Assembly (NCBI GenBank): GCA_030280995.1
Contig: JASXTE010000001.1
Coordinates: 10,821,001 to 10,885,000 of the forward strand
Source: Hemileia vastatrix
Taxonomy: Eukaryota; Basidiomycota; Pucciniomycetes; Pucciniales; Zaghouaniaceae
Reading direction: 5' to 3'
Length of the DNA stretch: 64,000 bases
Position numbers and translations under genes: made by a program. A model generated the notes under the pieces. The model had not been told where the DNA came from and did no database searches. It was given only the letters and a program-made list of their open reading frames with translations. Positions 35,059-47,209 of this stretch are shown here, piece by piece (positions within the stretch are counted from its first letter, which is position 1; each line of letters starts with the position of its first letter).

Positions 35059-36046
35059 ATGCCTGAACACACCAACCCTACTCCTACTCCTCCTCACCCC
35101 TGAGCTGATGGGGGACTACCTCACTCGCCAATTTAAGACTCCATGCACAGCCTGTGTGGCCATGGATTATATTTGTGTAGAGAGTACGGCATCACGAGGT
35201 CCTTGCAAGAAGTGCAAGTTTTGTCAATGGCGTTGAGTAGTGTGTAATGTGTTGGCACTTAATGATAATGAAGAGCCCTTTACAACTACAAAATTTTGGT
35301 CAATTTCCAACACAAAGGTTTTCGTTGAAGATATCTGGGAGGTGCCTGCCACCAGTGATCCGGACATAGATGAATTGGAAGGGGGTTTGAGTCAAGAGGA
35401 GAGGTTAGAAATCTCCAATTGGGCTACAGATGTAGCTTCAGGAAAATGAAGAATGGTGGATGAGGATGCAAACAAGTTTGTCAAGGGTACTTCAGAGCAA
35501 GTAGTGGATGAAGCCACCACATCTAAAAAGAAACAACTGATCATCAAGGATGACAATGAGGATGAAGTAGAGGTTGAAGAGAAGAAAACTTTATTCCTTG
35601 AAGTATATTCTGAGCTTGGAGTAAGTGAATAAATTTAAATTTTATTACTTCAACAGGTAACTGATTTTTTTTTTTAGAGAGTGGAGACCACAGAAGAGAT
35701 ACCCATAGTTTTGACCAGTGGGCAAATCCCTGAGGTTCTTACAGAAGTTGAAAGACTGATTGAGAGTGGTCCATCAAACATTGAGGAAGCCAATTTAGCA
35801 GTCAAAGTTTTGGATAAATTATGTTCCAAGAAACCCCTTTGAGCTCATCAAATGAAATTCATTGAGGGTTTACGTGAAGAGCTTGGGAAGATTGTTGATT
35901 TGGCTTTGTATGATATAGCTGAGGAATTGTTAGAAATTGGAGAGGTGGTCTTTGCTAAAGGTGATGAGGTGTTTGAAAAGAGTCAAAAAGGCATTTGTCA
36001 AGTAATGGAAAAGATGAAGGATTTGATTCAAAATAAAATAGAATAA
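35059..36046 (+). pseudogene. Cys-cluster protein remnant, probably transposon-derived
   Basis: From MPEHTNPTPT at 35059, with an early stop. It then encodes a cysteine cluster, CTACVAMDYICVE followed by GPCKKCKFCQ, spacing C-x2-C-x6-C-x9-C-x2-C-x2-C. After another stop come an acidic region and, beyond an apparent intron (GTAAGT at about 35620 to TTTTTAG at 35677), a helical C-terminus (LREELGKIVDLALYDIAEEL). The pattern resembles zinc-cluster ORFs seen beside fungal retroelements. Several in-frame stops make it a remnant; the function is unknown. Confidence 0.45.
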
Positions 36047-36573
36047 AGAATAGTTTATAGAAAAAAGTTAAAGAAGAATAGAAAATTTTATTTTGTATAT
36101 AGTTTTATCTTGAATATTATTTTATTTTATTATTTGTTTTTGATTTATTGTGTGAAGAGAAGAAAAGAAAGAAGAAGAAAAAAAAAGAAAGAAAGAAAAT
36201 TAGAATTTTAAAAGAAATTTGATTTGAGGTTGATTGTTGGAGAAGGTTGTTTTGATTATTTGAGTATTTTGATAGTTTGAGTTCTGAGGAAACAGAATAG
36301 AAAGAAAATGTAAAGGAGTTTGAAGGTTGAAAAAAGATTTTAGAGAAAGAACATAATAATGTAATAAAGAAAAATAAATTTATTATATGTTGTAATTAGT
36401 TTGTAATTTTATTTTATTTATTTTAGGTTATTTTATTTTAGTAAAGCTTTTAATTTTGTTTAAAGAAATATACAGAACTAAAAAAAATTGGAAAATAGTT
36501 AAAAAGAAATATTAAGATTTCAATGATTATGAAGTTTTAGTTTTGCGAATACATATTAAATTTGAAAGAAATG

Positions 36574-36864
36574 TTAAGGATTTAAGATTTTAAGTTTGAG
36601 AAAAGAAAAGAAACAGAGAAAGAAAGAGAGAAAAGAAAGAAAAAAATTTAAAGGTTTAGGTTTTGAAGGATATTTTAAATGAAAATATTTGATAAGTTCA
36701 GGAGAATTAGAAATGTTAACAGCTGGTTCCCAGGATGTTTTATTCATTTCATAGAGGTATCCTTCCCATTCACAATATATTGAAGTTTCCCCTTGCACCT
36801 TCTTGAATCAAGAATCTGGCTTACTTCCCACTCTAGATGATCTTCTACTTCAACCAGTTCCAGA
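36574..36864 (-). pseudogene. chromodomain of decayed chromovirus
   Basis: On the minus strand, EWEVSQILDSRRCKGKLQY and then, after a frameshift, CEWEGYLYEMNKTSWEPA and NSPELIKYFHLKYP form a canonical chromodomain. It sits at the C-terminus of the Ty3/gypsy integrase, which it would steer to modified histones. It is separated from the rest of pol by the MITE at 36865-37125. Confidence 0.85.
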
Positions 36865-37125
36865 CACTACGCAATATAGGGGGTGGACTTGCTAGCAAGT
36901 CCTCAACCTGAACTCAGATGGAACTCAGATGGAACTCAGACTGAACTCATACTGAACCCATACTGAACTCTACTTGAACACCCACCTAAAACTGTTCTGC
37001 TGAGTGGTGTTCATCCCTGATTGTATGGTTCCTTTATCAATAGCTCAATGTGTGTTCAATCTATGGTGAGTTTGGGTCCAAGTTTGCGGACTTGCTAGCA
37101 AGTCCGCCCCCCATATTGTGTGGTG
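36865..37125 (+). mobile_element. CACTA-type MITE, copy 2
   Basis: 261 bp, same family as 31633-31893. Begins CACTACGCAATATAGGGGG, ends CCCATATTGTGTGGTG. Target duplication is AGA. Inserted in the chromovirus between integrase tail and chromodomain. Confidence 0.9.
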
Positions 37126-37139
37126 AGAGGAGGATGGTT

Positions 37140-38285
37140 CTTGCCTGGGTATATTTTCCAAGCTAGTTCTAAGAGAGATACATCAAAAACAGGATGAATG
37201 GATTGCCACTTTGGAGGTAGTTTGAGTTGAAATGCATTTTTAGAAATTTCAGTATCAATTTCAAATGGACCCAAGCATTTCTCAGATAGTTTCCTAGATG
37301 GTCGAGTTGTTTGAATATTTTTTGTGTTGAGGTTTAAAGAGTGGAGCAGATTGTCAATTTTTATTGGCCTGTTCCTTATTCCTTCAACTTGCATATTCCA
37401 GGTTAGATTGAAGTTTGCCTTGAAGTCATGAAATTTTTTGAAGATAATGTTCAGAAGGATGATTTACTCCTACATAAATTGGATTGAATTGAGGATGTTG
37501 TCCATAGATAGTTTAGAAGGGAGATTGTTTTGTCAATGAATGTTTCAAGTTGTTGTAAGCAAGTTTGGCCAATGGTAACCATGTGGTCCAATTGTCTTGT
37601 TGATAATTAACATACATTTGGAGATATTGTTCGAGGATTTGATTGAATCTTTCGGTTTTCCCATTGGCTTCAGGATGATAAGCAGTAGAAAGATTCCTTC
37701 TAACATTTAATTGTCAACATAATTGAGTCCAGAAATTAGAAACAAACAAAGAGCCTCTATCTGAAATAATATCATTAGGTATGCCATGTTTAGAGAATAC
37801 ATGTTCTAGAAATAATTTTTCTAAATCCTCTGCTGTTTCAGTAGTAACAGATTTAATGAAAAGAGACATTTTAGAAAATCTATCATCTACAACTAGTATA
37901 CTATCAAAATTATCTGATAGAGGTAATTGAGAAATGAAATACATCAAAATTGATTCCCAAGGTTTAGAGGGGACTGGAAGTGGTTGAAGCAACCAATACT
38001 TCCTAAGACAAGCTACTTTGTTCCTATTACATTCATAACAAGCTTTGATATAGGCCTTGATTCTCTAGTCATTCCTGGCCAGAAGAAATCCCTTGCTATT
38101 AACTGGTAGGTTTTATCAACCCCACAATGACCAGCTAATGGAGAATCATGTCTACTATTTAAAATCCATAATTTTATATCTTTATCATTGGGTATGACTA
38201 CTCTACCTTTGAAGACTAATAGACCTGATTCAATACTGAATCTTTTGGCCCCTTGCTTCAAGAGTATTTTGTCTTTTAACCCCAC
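37140..38285 (-). pseudogene. integrase of decayed chromovirus
   Basis: Three minus-strand segments: 38285-38013 (HDSPLAGHCGVDKTYQLI, zinc-binding HHCC region), 37992-37714 (catalytic core with FISQLPLSDNFDSILVVDDRF and HGIPNDIISDRGSLF), and 37394-37127 (C-terminal GPFEID and [10 protein letters not shown]). The two Asp positions are visible. Stops and frameshifts separate the segments. Confidence 0.85.
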
Positions 38286-38661
38286 ACAATAGGGGGTGTC
38301 AGTTCTGGCAAATCCGCACTTAAATTAAGTGCGGATTTCAAACCAAATCAGCACTTACAAATCAGCACTTAAATTTTGCAAAAAAGTCACTTATTTCAAA
38401 AAAGGGTGTCAGTTATGACCTCAAATCAGCACTTTTTTCCTGTTTTTTTTCACAACCACATTTTGGCCACAAAACATCCCTTCCTTTCTTACCCCATCCC
38501 TGTCACATGTGACACACTGACCTTCCTCGCTACCTACCCATCAATCCTTGGCACACACCCCTTCCTGACATTTTCAATATTTTGACCAGGCATGTTTACA
38601 TTCTTTTTTACTTATTTCTTCTACTTTTTAATCTTTTTTCTTGTTATGTGCCAGTTTCATA

Positions 38662-38740
38662 ATGCCTCCCAGACATTCCAAATCTCAAAGGGTAACTCAA
38701 AAATCTGCTTCGTCACAAAAGTTCCCTCGTAAAGCAAGGA
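38662..38740 (+). pseudogene. truncated start of SANT-like gene, element F
   Basis: MPPRHSKSQRVTQKSASSQ, nearly identical to the first residues of the gene at 5894, then cut where the 302-bp repeats begin. It confirms the start codon used for the intact copy. Confidence 0.8.
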
Positions 38741-39592
38741 TTACATATAAAAAAAATCAGTGACTTTTTCTATTACTTACAACTGTTTTTACAGAATTGA
38801 AAACTATGTTTCAGCTAATATTTTATGGAAGTGAACTCTGTTCTTCGCCCAAAGAACAGAGTTCATCCTCCTATTTTCACATTCTGTTTGCACCAATCTC
38901 CATCCCTTTCAATTCTATCAACACATGCTTGTCTTCCCTCCCCATGCCTTTCGCTATCCTCCCAGCCCCATTTTATGCCATCCTCTTTTAAAGGTAACTC
39001 AAAAATCTGCTTCGTCACAAAAGTCTCCTCGTAAAGCAAGGATTACATATAAAAAAAATCAGTGACTTTTTCTATTACTTACAACTGTTTTTACAGAATT
39101 GAAAACTATGTTTCAGCTAATATTTTATGGAAGTGAACTCTGTTCTTCGCCCGAAGAACAGAGTTCATCCTCCTATTTTCACACTCTGTTTGCACCAATC
39201 TCCATCCCTTTCAATTCTATCAACACATGCTTGTCTTCCCTCCCCATGCCTTTCGCTATCCTCCCAGCCCCATTGTATGCCATCCTCTTTTAAAGGTAAC
39301 TCAAAAATCTGCTTCGTCACAAAAGTCTCCTCGTAAAGCAAGGATTACATATAAAAAAAATCAGTGACTTTTTCTATTACTTACAACTGTTTTTACAGAA
39401 TTGAAAACTATGTTTCAGCTAATATTTTATGGAAGTGAACTCTGTTCTTCGCCCGAAGAACAGAGTTCATCCTCCTATTTTCACACTCTGTTTGCACCAA
39501 TCTCCATCCCTTTCAATTCTATCAACACATGCTTGTCTTCCCTCCCCATGCCTTTCGCTATCCTCCCAGCCCCATTGTATGCCATCCTCTTT
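38691..39592 (+). repeat. three tandem 302-bp repeats in element F
   Basis: Units start near 38691, 38993 and 39295 with GGTAACTCAAAAATCTGC and are nearly identical. Each unit fuses a piece of the SANT-like exon to foreign sequence that contains a palindrome: TGAACTCTGTTCTTCG, a 2-nt spacer, and its complement. A related palindrome lies at about 62093-62126. The repeated open frames in it are by-products. Confidence 0.92.
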
Positions 39593-39881
39593 TGATCCCC
39601 ATTTCACCCCTCTCAACCTCTCCCAGACCCTTTTCTTCATTTAAAATGCCTCGGAACCCTTAATCTTCCCTTCCAACTCTTTCCCAACCTTTGAGTGACT
39701 GAAAAAATATGCGTTTGCTGAAAATATGCGATTTCATGTTGAGTTGATGAAAGAAAACACAGAGAGAAAAAAAATAAGACTTTAACAGCAAATTCAAAAA
39801 CCAAAAAAATATGCAAAAAAATTTACCATTCTCAGTGAATAATACATGCAAATTGATAATTTGAAGAGAAAGAGAAAAAAA

Positions 39882-41141
39882 TTAAAATTGCGTTGAAAAA
39901 TGTTGGAGTGTTATTGGAAGGATTTTCACCCTTATACTAGTTGATTGAGAAATAGAAGTGTTGGATATAGTCGGAGGAGAATCAACTTGTTCATCTTCAT
40001 ACAGCTCTAACCATTGATCTTTGAGGTCAGCAAGTAGGTTATGAAGTATAGTGCAACACAGAATCCAGTTGATCACCACCTCCATTTCAGATTTATTTCT
40101 AAGAGGACATCTTAATTCCCTTAAACTAGAAAAACGGCCTTTCAAGATTCCAATAGAATGTTCAATACGGACTCTTGACTTTGCCAAATGATTGTTGAAT
40201 TTGGCATTTTGACTGTCTTCTGAAGCTGCTCCCCGAAAAGCAGGAAGTACATACTTTCCATTCACATAAGCAGAATCTGCAAGAAGATACTGATTTTCAT
40301 CAAAGAATTTTTCAGGTTCATTTGAAATATGCATTCTTTGGAAGACGTAGGAGTCATGACATGAGCCAGGATAGCCAGCGAAGAATGATATAAATTTTTT
40401 GTTTACGTCACATATAAGCTGAACGTTAATTGAATATCTATAAAGAAGATATATTTGTTTGTGTTAGTTTCAAGGAGGATGAAAGGAGTTAAAAATAATC
40501 TACCTCTTTTTACGGTCAAAGTAATTGTTTCCACCTTGAGCAGGTTTCTGGCTCAAAGGAATAGTAGTACCATCAACAAAACCAATACATCCTGGAAAGC
40601 CCTCTGCTTGCATAACCTGAGATGATTCAAGTCGCTCTTCTTTTGTTGGCCAGGTGAGAAGTTGAGATTCCAAGGAGTTGATGGCAGTGATACATCGTTT
40701 GGTATAAGTGTTAACTGAACCATACCCTAAATCAAAGACATTTTCTAAATGTTTCAAAGCGGCTCCATTACCATTTGAACCCAAACGACATAGTGTGATG
40801 GCCAATTGAATTGAAGGATGTCGTTGTTCTTTTTGAGAATTATTGTGAAATATGGGATGATCCTGAATAAGCTCAAGCAATTTAAGGAAACATTACTGAG
40901 AAGTCCTGAACAGCTGTCTAAAACTGGGTGTAGATAGGTTAAGAAGTGTTTGGATGGTGTACTTGGGGGTATGAAGTACTTGAGGCTTTCTGGGAAGAAG
41001 GTAACGTTTCCTGGCCATTTTTGATAAAATGACAAAATCTTCTTCTAGATCAGAATTGGAATCAGAGTCCAAGAGCAGTTCAAGCGCCATGAAAGTCATT
41101 GCTTTATGTAATTTATCACAATTTGAAAGTGAGGAAGGCAT
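39882..41141 (-). pseudogene. Harbinger-like DDE transposase, element F
   Basis: Exons 41141-40504 and 40437-39882, aligned with the element A gene at a constant offset of 29344 bp. It keeps the D-D-E landmarks VDGTTIPLSQKP, LLADSAYVNGKYVLPAFRG and RVRIEHSIGILKGRF. It has the same in-frame TAA at codon 83 (40893-40895) as element A. Amino-acid differences are few (for example RKYV versus GKYV). Because A and F moved independently but share the stop, mobilisation probably used another protein or tolerated the stop. Confidence 0.87.
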
Positions 41142-41599
41142 GACTCTTATATGATATGATATGAAGATGTAAGTGATGTACGATGTTTTGAGTTATGAAG
41201 TGTTATTCTGCGGAGTGCTGCGTATGAATGGGATGATGCTGACAAATCAGTGAAATGGGACTTGATGGTGAAATCAGCACTTTTGGTTGAGAAAGTGCGG
41301 ATTTGAGTGAAATAAGTGACTTATTTCATTTTGAAATCCACCAGTATTGGGGCTAGTGTGTTTTGGAAATCCGCACTTATTTAAGTGCGGATTTGGTAAA
41401 ATTTAAGTGCGGATTTGTAAGTGCGGATTTGCCAGAACTGACACCCCCTAATAATCATCTTTTGATTGAGCTTCTTGAATGTTGGATAGTGGATTTTAAA
41501 TTGTTTGAGTTGTCATTGTATTGAGTTGATGAGTCGTTAACATTGATTTGTTGAAAATTGATTTGACATTCACTGGGTTCTTGCTAGCAAATGCATCCC

Positions 41600-42822
41600 C
41601 CCACTCTGGGTAAACTTCATACGGACATGACAATATGTATCCCCCCGCTCTGGGTAAACTTCATCCGGACATGAAAATATGTCTGAAACTATGCAATTTT
41701 TTCCAGGACAATAAGTAATAGTGAAAGAAAATTCAGATAAGAACTCAGCCCATCTGGATTAAAATTGCGTCAAGAATTTGGAATACATAAATTATTTTAA
41801 AGAATTATGATCCATTAAAATTTGAAAAGAACTATTAAGGCTGAGAAGAAAGGAACACCAATTTTTAAGACAATGAATAATAGCAAGTAACTCTTTATCA
41901 TGAATTTTGTAATTTAACTCTGCTTCAAGAGATTTGCATGATTTGAATGCAACAAGATGAAAAAATTTTGTTTCAGGATTTAATTGGGATATAACTCCTG
42001 CAATAGCATAATAACTAGCATCTGTCTTGACAATTGTCAAAGCAGAGGGATCAAAATGTTGAAGAATTGATGCTGTGGTAAATGTTTACTTCAATGCTTC
42101 AAATTTCTTTTGCGCTTTATTGGTGAAAACAAAAGGAATATCTTTTCTAAGAAGAGAAGTGAGATTTAAAATAGTTTTAGAGTAATCTTTAATAAATCTT
42201 CTATAGAAATTTGTGAAACCTAAAAACCCTTGTAAGGATTTTACAGATTTTGGCTCCAGCCATTTCAATATTTTTTTAACCTTTTTATCATCACAAGGCA
42301 GTCAGTGGATAATGTAAAACCTAGAAAGTCAATATACTTTAGGTGGAATTTACACTTAGTGTGCTTGGCATAGAGACCATGCTCTCAAAGACAATTGAAA
42401 ACTTGTCAGACATGTTTAATATGTTCCTTGAGGGTCTTCAAAAAAATTAAAATATCATCTAAATAGACGACAACAAATTGTTTGACAACATCATGAAATA
42501 TATCATTGAAAAAAGTTTGAAAAGTTGAGGGTGTGTTACATAACCCAAAAGGCATAACTAAATATTCAAAACTAACAAACCTAGTGCGCATTGCTGTTAA
42601 AGGTTCATGGCCTTCAGCAATACATATAAGGTTGTAAGCAACTCTTAAATCAATTTTAGAGAAAAATTTAGCACCACTAAACAAGATAAGAAGTAAAGAC
42701 ATAGGAGGAACTGGATATTTGTTCTTCTTAGTCACTGCATTGAGTTATCTATAATCGATGCACAACCTAAGACTTCCATCTTATTTCTTAATGAAAAGAA
42801 CTGGAGAGCCAGGGTTTCTAAT
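41600..42822 (-). pseudogene. reverse transcriptase and RNase H of decayed chromovirus
   Basis: RT starts with PVLFIKK and DGSLRLCIDYR, continues with KFFSKIDLRVAYNLI and the active-site motif VVYLDDILIF (42406-42735). The thumb has LQGFLGFTNFYRRFIKDYS (42086-42268). RNase H has IVKTDASYYAIAGVISQ and YKIHDKELLAIIHCLKNW (41792-42040), then a tail with RWAEFLSEFSFTITYCPGKN. A 55-bp stretch containing CTCTGGGTAAACTTCAT is duplicated at 41600-41680. Frameshifts lie between segments. Confidence 0.88.
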
Positions 42823-42879
42823 TGCACTGAGTTTGATGTAGTAGAGCAGTCATTTCAGTCAGTCATGGGATTGCCAAGG

Positions 42880-45800
42880 GCTCCACATTATGCAGGTCCT
42901 TTAGGGTAGTTACAATTAATTTAAATTGTAAGCAGATTAGAGTCTTAGTTGACACAGGTTCACAAATCAATGTGGTTTCAGTGGGTGATGCTGTGGAGCT
43001 AGGTCTTCCAGTAAAAGATGGTGAAGGTAAAATTGCAGGAATTTGTGGAGGAAGGTTACCTGTTATAGGAGTAGTAGAGTATGTGCACACTAGAGTTACA
43101 GGAGCAACAATGGATATACATTTTTATGTTCCAATGGGTGTAGTTAAACCAGTTTTAGGCACACCATTTTAATGGAATATTCTGCAACTATTGATTATTT
43201 TTTGAATAAAACCATTAGAATTAGGATTATGGGTGATGATGGCATTCCGGTGACAGCAGTCTTAGTAGCATCTAAGGATGGTGGCTGGGAAACTAAGTGC
43301 TCTGGAGCTGCGAGGTTGGAGAAAAAAAAGAGAGATTTATGAAGAAGTCTCAGATGATGAAATGGGGTTACCACTAGGAAGGGGCCAAAATTTTTATTAG
43401 GGACTAGAATTTTAGGTATTACTATCTCCCAAGATGAGAGGAACCCAGATAGTGACCAGTCAGTCCAACAAGAGGGGATACGTAAAGTGGTACCTCATAG
43501 GTGTCTTGGTTATACTACAGTAGAATGTATTATACCTAGGTTTTTAATTTCTTTGATTATGGATTTTTTTTATACTTATATCAAGAAGAAAAGACAAAAA
43601 CAGGATGTAGGTACAACCCATAGTTATATCAGGAAGGGTTTGATTTTAAGTAATGAAGGAAGCAGCAGGCACTGTTGTGCATCAAAGTATAAACCAGTAG
43701 GGGTCAAGGTTAAACCAGTTAATTTTCCAATGCTGGATTTTATTCCTCCTTTGCAGAGGCCAGTTCTGTCTAGGAATCCTTATGATACTCCTTTATCAAA
43801 GTTTCTGCCAGAATTTATGCCTACTAATAGAATCATGATGGAAAGGCTTCAGATGGTTAATTTTGGACCAGAAGATTTGTTATATCAGGAAGAAAAGAAG
43901 TTATTGTTACATGTTATGGTTCTTAGGGAAAAGGCTATTGAATTTTCAGAAGAGGAAAGAGGTTTGTCAAAACAATCTTATGGTAAACCTTATATTATTC
44001 CAGTAATACCTCAGGTGCCATGGTAAAAGAAGGCTTTTCCAATACCAGCAGCAATAAGGGAAGAATATATGGAGCTATTAAGGGAAAGATTAATGTCTGG
44101 CTTGTACAAACAGTTGATGTCTAGTTACTCAAGTCCAATATTTTGTGTTGTCAAGAATAATTGTAGGTTAAGGGTTGTTCATGAAATGAGAGAAATGAAC
44201 AAGGTTACAGTTAAAGTGGCAGGGTTACCACCAACACCAGAGGAATTTTTGGATTCTTGTGCAGGACACGCATGTTATGGATTAGGGGATATAATGGGAG
44301 GATACAATGAGTGCAAGTTGGATATGTTGTCAAGGCCCATGACTACGTTTGAAACTCTATTGGGGTGATTTATTTTGACAAGGTTACTAAAGGGTGCTAC
44401 AAATTCAGTGGAAGTGTATCAGGCGCAGATGATGTGGATATTACAGTATGAAATCCCAGAGCATGTGGGAATCTTCATTGATGATGGTGGTATAAAAGGG
44501 CCAGCCAGTGATTATGATGGGGAGGTTCTAGAGGAGAACCTATAAATTAGGAGGTTTATTTGGGAATATGCTTTTACTCTTGAAAGGTTACTATTTAGGA
44601 TAGAAGAGGCAGGATTGAAAGTCTCAGGGACAAAATTTTTGTGTTGCGTACCAGTGCTAGATACTGTCGGTCACGTCATATGTAGGAAGGGAAGAATTAT
44701 TGCAGAAAAGTAGAAAAACAAGGTTCTCACATGGCCAAGACCAAGAAATAATATGGAAGTTAGGGGTTTTTTGGGTATTTGTAACTATGTGAGAGTGTTC
44801 ATTTGTGATTTTACCTTGTTGTCTTCACCATTAAGGGGCTTAAAAAGAAAAGATGTTGTATGGGATTGGACAGAGGAATGTGAAGAGTTGTTTGAGTTGT
44901 TGAAAAGGATTATAGGAAAAGATATAATTTTGAAAAGATTGGAGTATGGACCAGGCACTGGAAAAATTACTCTAGCGGTGGATTCTAGTGTGTCTGAAGT
45001 AGGCGCAGTTTTGATGCAAGAGGATGAGGAAGGTAATTATAAACCTGTCCTTTATGAATCTAAGACTTTTACTAAAGTGGAGTCTAGGTACTCTCAATCT
45101 AAGTTGGAGTTATGTGGTGCAGCAAAAATTCTTAAGAAGCTACAATGGATGCTTTGGGGGCAACATTTTAAGTTGCAGGTTGATGTGCTGTCACTGGTGA
45201 AAATGATTAGTAGCCCCAGTTTACCAGATGCCCCCATGACTAGGTGGGTAGCGCAGATTAATTTTTTTCTTTTGATTTTGTACATAAGCCAGGTAAGTCT
45301 TTCACAATTCCAGATTCATTATCTATGAGGCTGTTGTGTGAAGTAGATTCTGAGGTGGATAAGCGGCATAGACTATTGTTATCAAATTTTCAGGAATAAG
45401 AGTGTCCGTAAAGACGTAAATTTAAATGATTATGATAGGAAGGACATCCGGAAAATGATAAACTAGCAGTGTGGAATGTCCGGAAAGACATTAGATTAAA
45501 TATGTGCAAGAAGGATTTTTGTAGCAAAGATAATCTGCAACTGGATTTAGGGAACACTGATGTCAAAGTAGCAACAAGGAGTGTGCTAGAAGAGACAGCG
45601 AGAAATAAAGATGATGAAGACAACTCAAGAGGAAGTCAAGATAGTAATACACCTCCAGGAGATGGGGAGTATTCTGAAGATGACACATCTACTGATGGGG
45701 AAGCTGAGTTGTTAAGGTTATATCTGGAAGTTAGTAGTTGACCAGATATTTTTGATGAAAAGGTTTTGTGCAACATCAAGAAGTGCACTAACAGTTATTT

Positions 45801-46930
45801 TATTAAAGATGGAAAGTTATGGAGGAATTAATCTTCTTTTCCTCAGTTAGTAATTTGAACTAGGGAAAGGAAGGAGAAAATTCTTAGGGAGTTACATGAG
45901 AATTTAGGACATAGGGGTGAAGATGAGACATACCACAGAGTCAGGGAAAGATTCTGGTGGCCTAATATGAGAGCAGAGGTCAAGGATTGGGTTCAATCTT
46001 TCCCAGAATGTCAGAGTAGGAGTTACAGAAAGCCTAAGGAAAAAGGGAAAGCAACAGGTGAAGATACTATTTTTGGAAGAATTAGTTTAAATGCAGTTCA
46101 TATTAAAGAAGGACACTTTAAGTACTTGTTAGTAGCCAGTGAAAATCTTTCAGGATGGGTTGAAGCAGCACTGTCAGTAAACCTTAAGGCAAGTAATGTA
46201 GCTGAATTTTAAAAAAAGGAATGGGTATATAGATATGGCGTAATGAAAATGGTAGCTGTGGATGGTGGCACTGAATTTTCTGGTGAATTTCAAGAAGTTG
46301 TTAAAGGGATTGGCACTAAAATTTGAGTTGCAACACCATATTACCCAGAGGTGGAAGGAATGATTGAGAGAGGGCATCAAGTAATAAAGGATGCGCTAGT
46401 TAAGTGATGTGGAGTCAATGGTGAAAAGTGGAAAAACCACTTGCCATTAGTTTTGTTTGCAGAAAGGATTTCAGTTAAAAGGACAACTGGGTTTTCACTG
46501 TATGAACTTATTTTTGGTCAAAGGGTGGTATTACCTATTGATCTAGAAGATGGATCTTTTCTAGGATGCAATGGGATCAAGTGCGCTTGACTGAAGATTT
46601 AATTCTAGAAAGGGTAGTGCAACTTGAAAGAAAAGATGAGTCTGTGGAGAAGGCATATGAAAGAATGATGTAAATTGGGGAAAAATCAGTTAAATATTGG
46701 GATGAGCGTTTAGCACATAGATTAAGATAGCCATTGAACCCAGGAGATCTGGTTTTGGTCTATAATAGAATTCTAGAAAGCCAATGGTGAAAAATGTTTT
46801 CTGACAGATGGAATGGTCCTTATAGGATCAGGAAACAAATAACTGGAGAAATTAGATGGTACTGAATGGAAGCAACATGTAGCGGCCAATCAGATAAAAA
46901 TATTCTATCCAAGAGGGATATCAGTAACAT
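42880..46930 (+). pseudogene. decayed Ty3/gypsy pol, plus strand
   Basis: Segments in order: aspartic protease (42904-43172) with VLVDTGSQINVVS; a linker region (43487-44026); RT (44069-44560) with PIFCVVKNNCRLRVVHEMR, YGLGDIMGGYNE and the active-site variant FIDDGGIKGP; RNase H (44753-45328) with EVRGFLGICNYVRVF, TLAVDSSVSEVGAVLMQ and SKLELCGAAKIL; and integrase (about 45860-46400) with LHENLGHRGEDETYHRVRE and VDGGTEFSGEF. In the integrase the first catalytic Asp position reads LNAVHI and the CxxC pair is incomplete. Many stops. Likely the pol of the gag at 33057. The FIDD variant is known from basidiomycete gypsy elements. Confidence 0.85.
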
Positions 46931-46948
46931 AAGAATAACCTCTGGAAT

Positions 46949-47209
46949 CACCACACAATATGGGGGGCGGACTTGCTAGCGAGTCCGCAACCTTGGACAC
47001 AAACTCACCACAGATTGAACACACATTGAGTTATTGATAAAGGAACCATACAATCAGGGATGAACACCACTCAGCAGAACAGTTTTAGGTGGGTGTTCAA
47101 GTAGAGTTCAGTATGGGTTCAGTATGAGTTCAGTCTGAGTTTCATCTGGGTTCCATCTGAGTTCAGGTTGAGGACTTGCTAGCAAGTCCACCCCCTATAT
47201 TGCGTAGTG
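46949..47209 (-). mobile_element. CACTA-type MITE, copy 3 (reverse)
   Basis: 261 bp, reverse orientation. Begins CACCACACAATATGGGGGG, ends CCCCCTATATTGCGTAGTG. Target duplication is AAT. Lies just downstream of the decayed Ty3 pol. Confidence 0.9.

Larger units (their letters stand above)
38292..41448 (+). mobile_element. Harbinger-like element F, internally deleted
   Basis: 3157 bp with family-1 ends GGGGGTGTCAGTTCTGG, flanked by TA at 38290-38291 and 41449-41450. It is inserted in the chromovirus pol, whose reading continues on both sides. It keeps only the start of the SANT-like gene (38662) and the whole transposase (39882-41141). The oxygenase and C/G-rich block are gone, replaced by three 302-bp tandem repeats. 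The right end has extra copies of the TTAAGTGCGGATTT word. The transposase is nearly identical to that of element A without indels, so the two are recent relatives. Confidence 0.92.
36574..42822 (-). mobile_element. decayed Ty3/gypsy chromovirus, minus strand
   Basis: Remnant pol in the order reverse transcriptase (42822-42406), RT thumb and RNase H (42268-41600), integrase (38285-37140) and chromodomain (36864-36574). Element F (38292-41448) and a MITE (36865-37125) are inserted in it. Gag, protease and LTRs are missing. The front is cut at about 42822, directly against the + strand protease of another Ty3 element. Stops and frameshifts are frequent. Confidence 0.85.

Noticed and set aside
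38691..39592. CRISPR-like array
   Set aside because: Units are 302 bp, contiguous and without spacers, in a eukaryotic transposon.
38797..39644. Three near-identical short ORFs spaced 302 bp apart
   Set aside because: By-products of the tandem repeat; the frames do not match any exon of the element.
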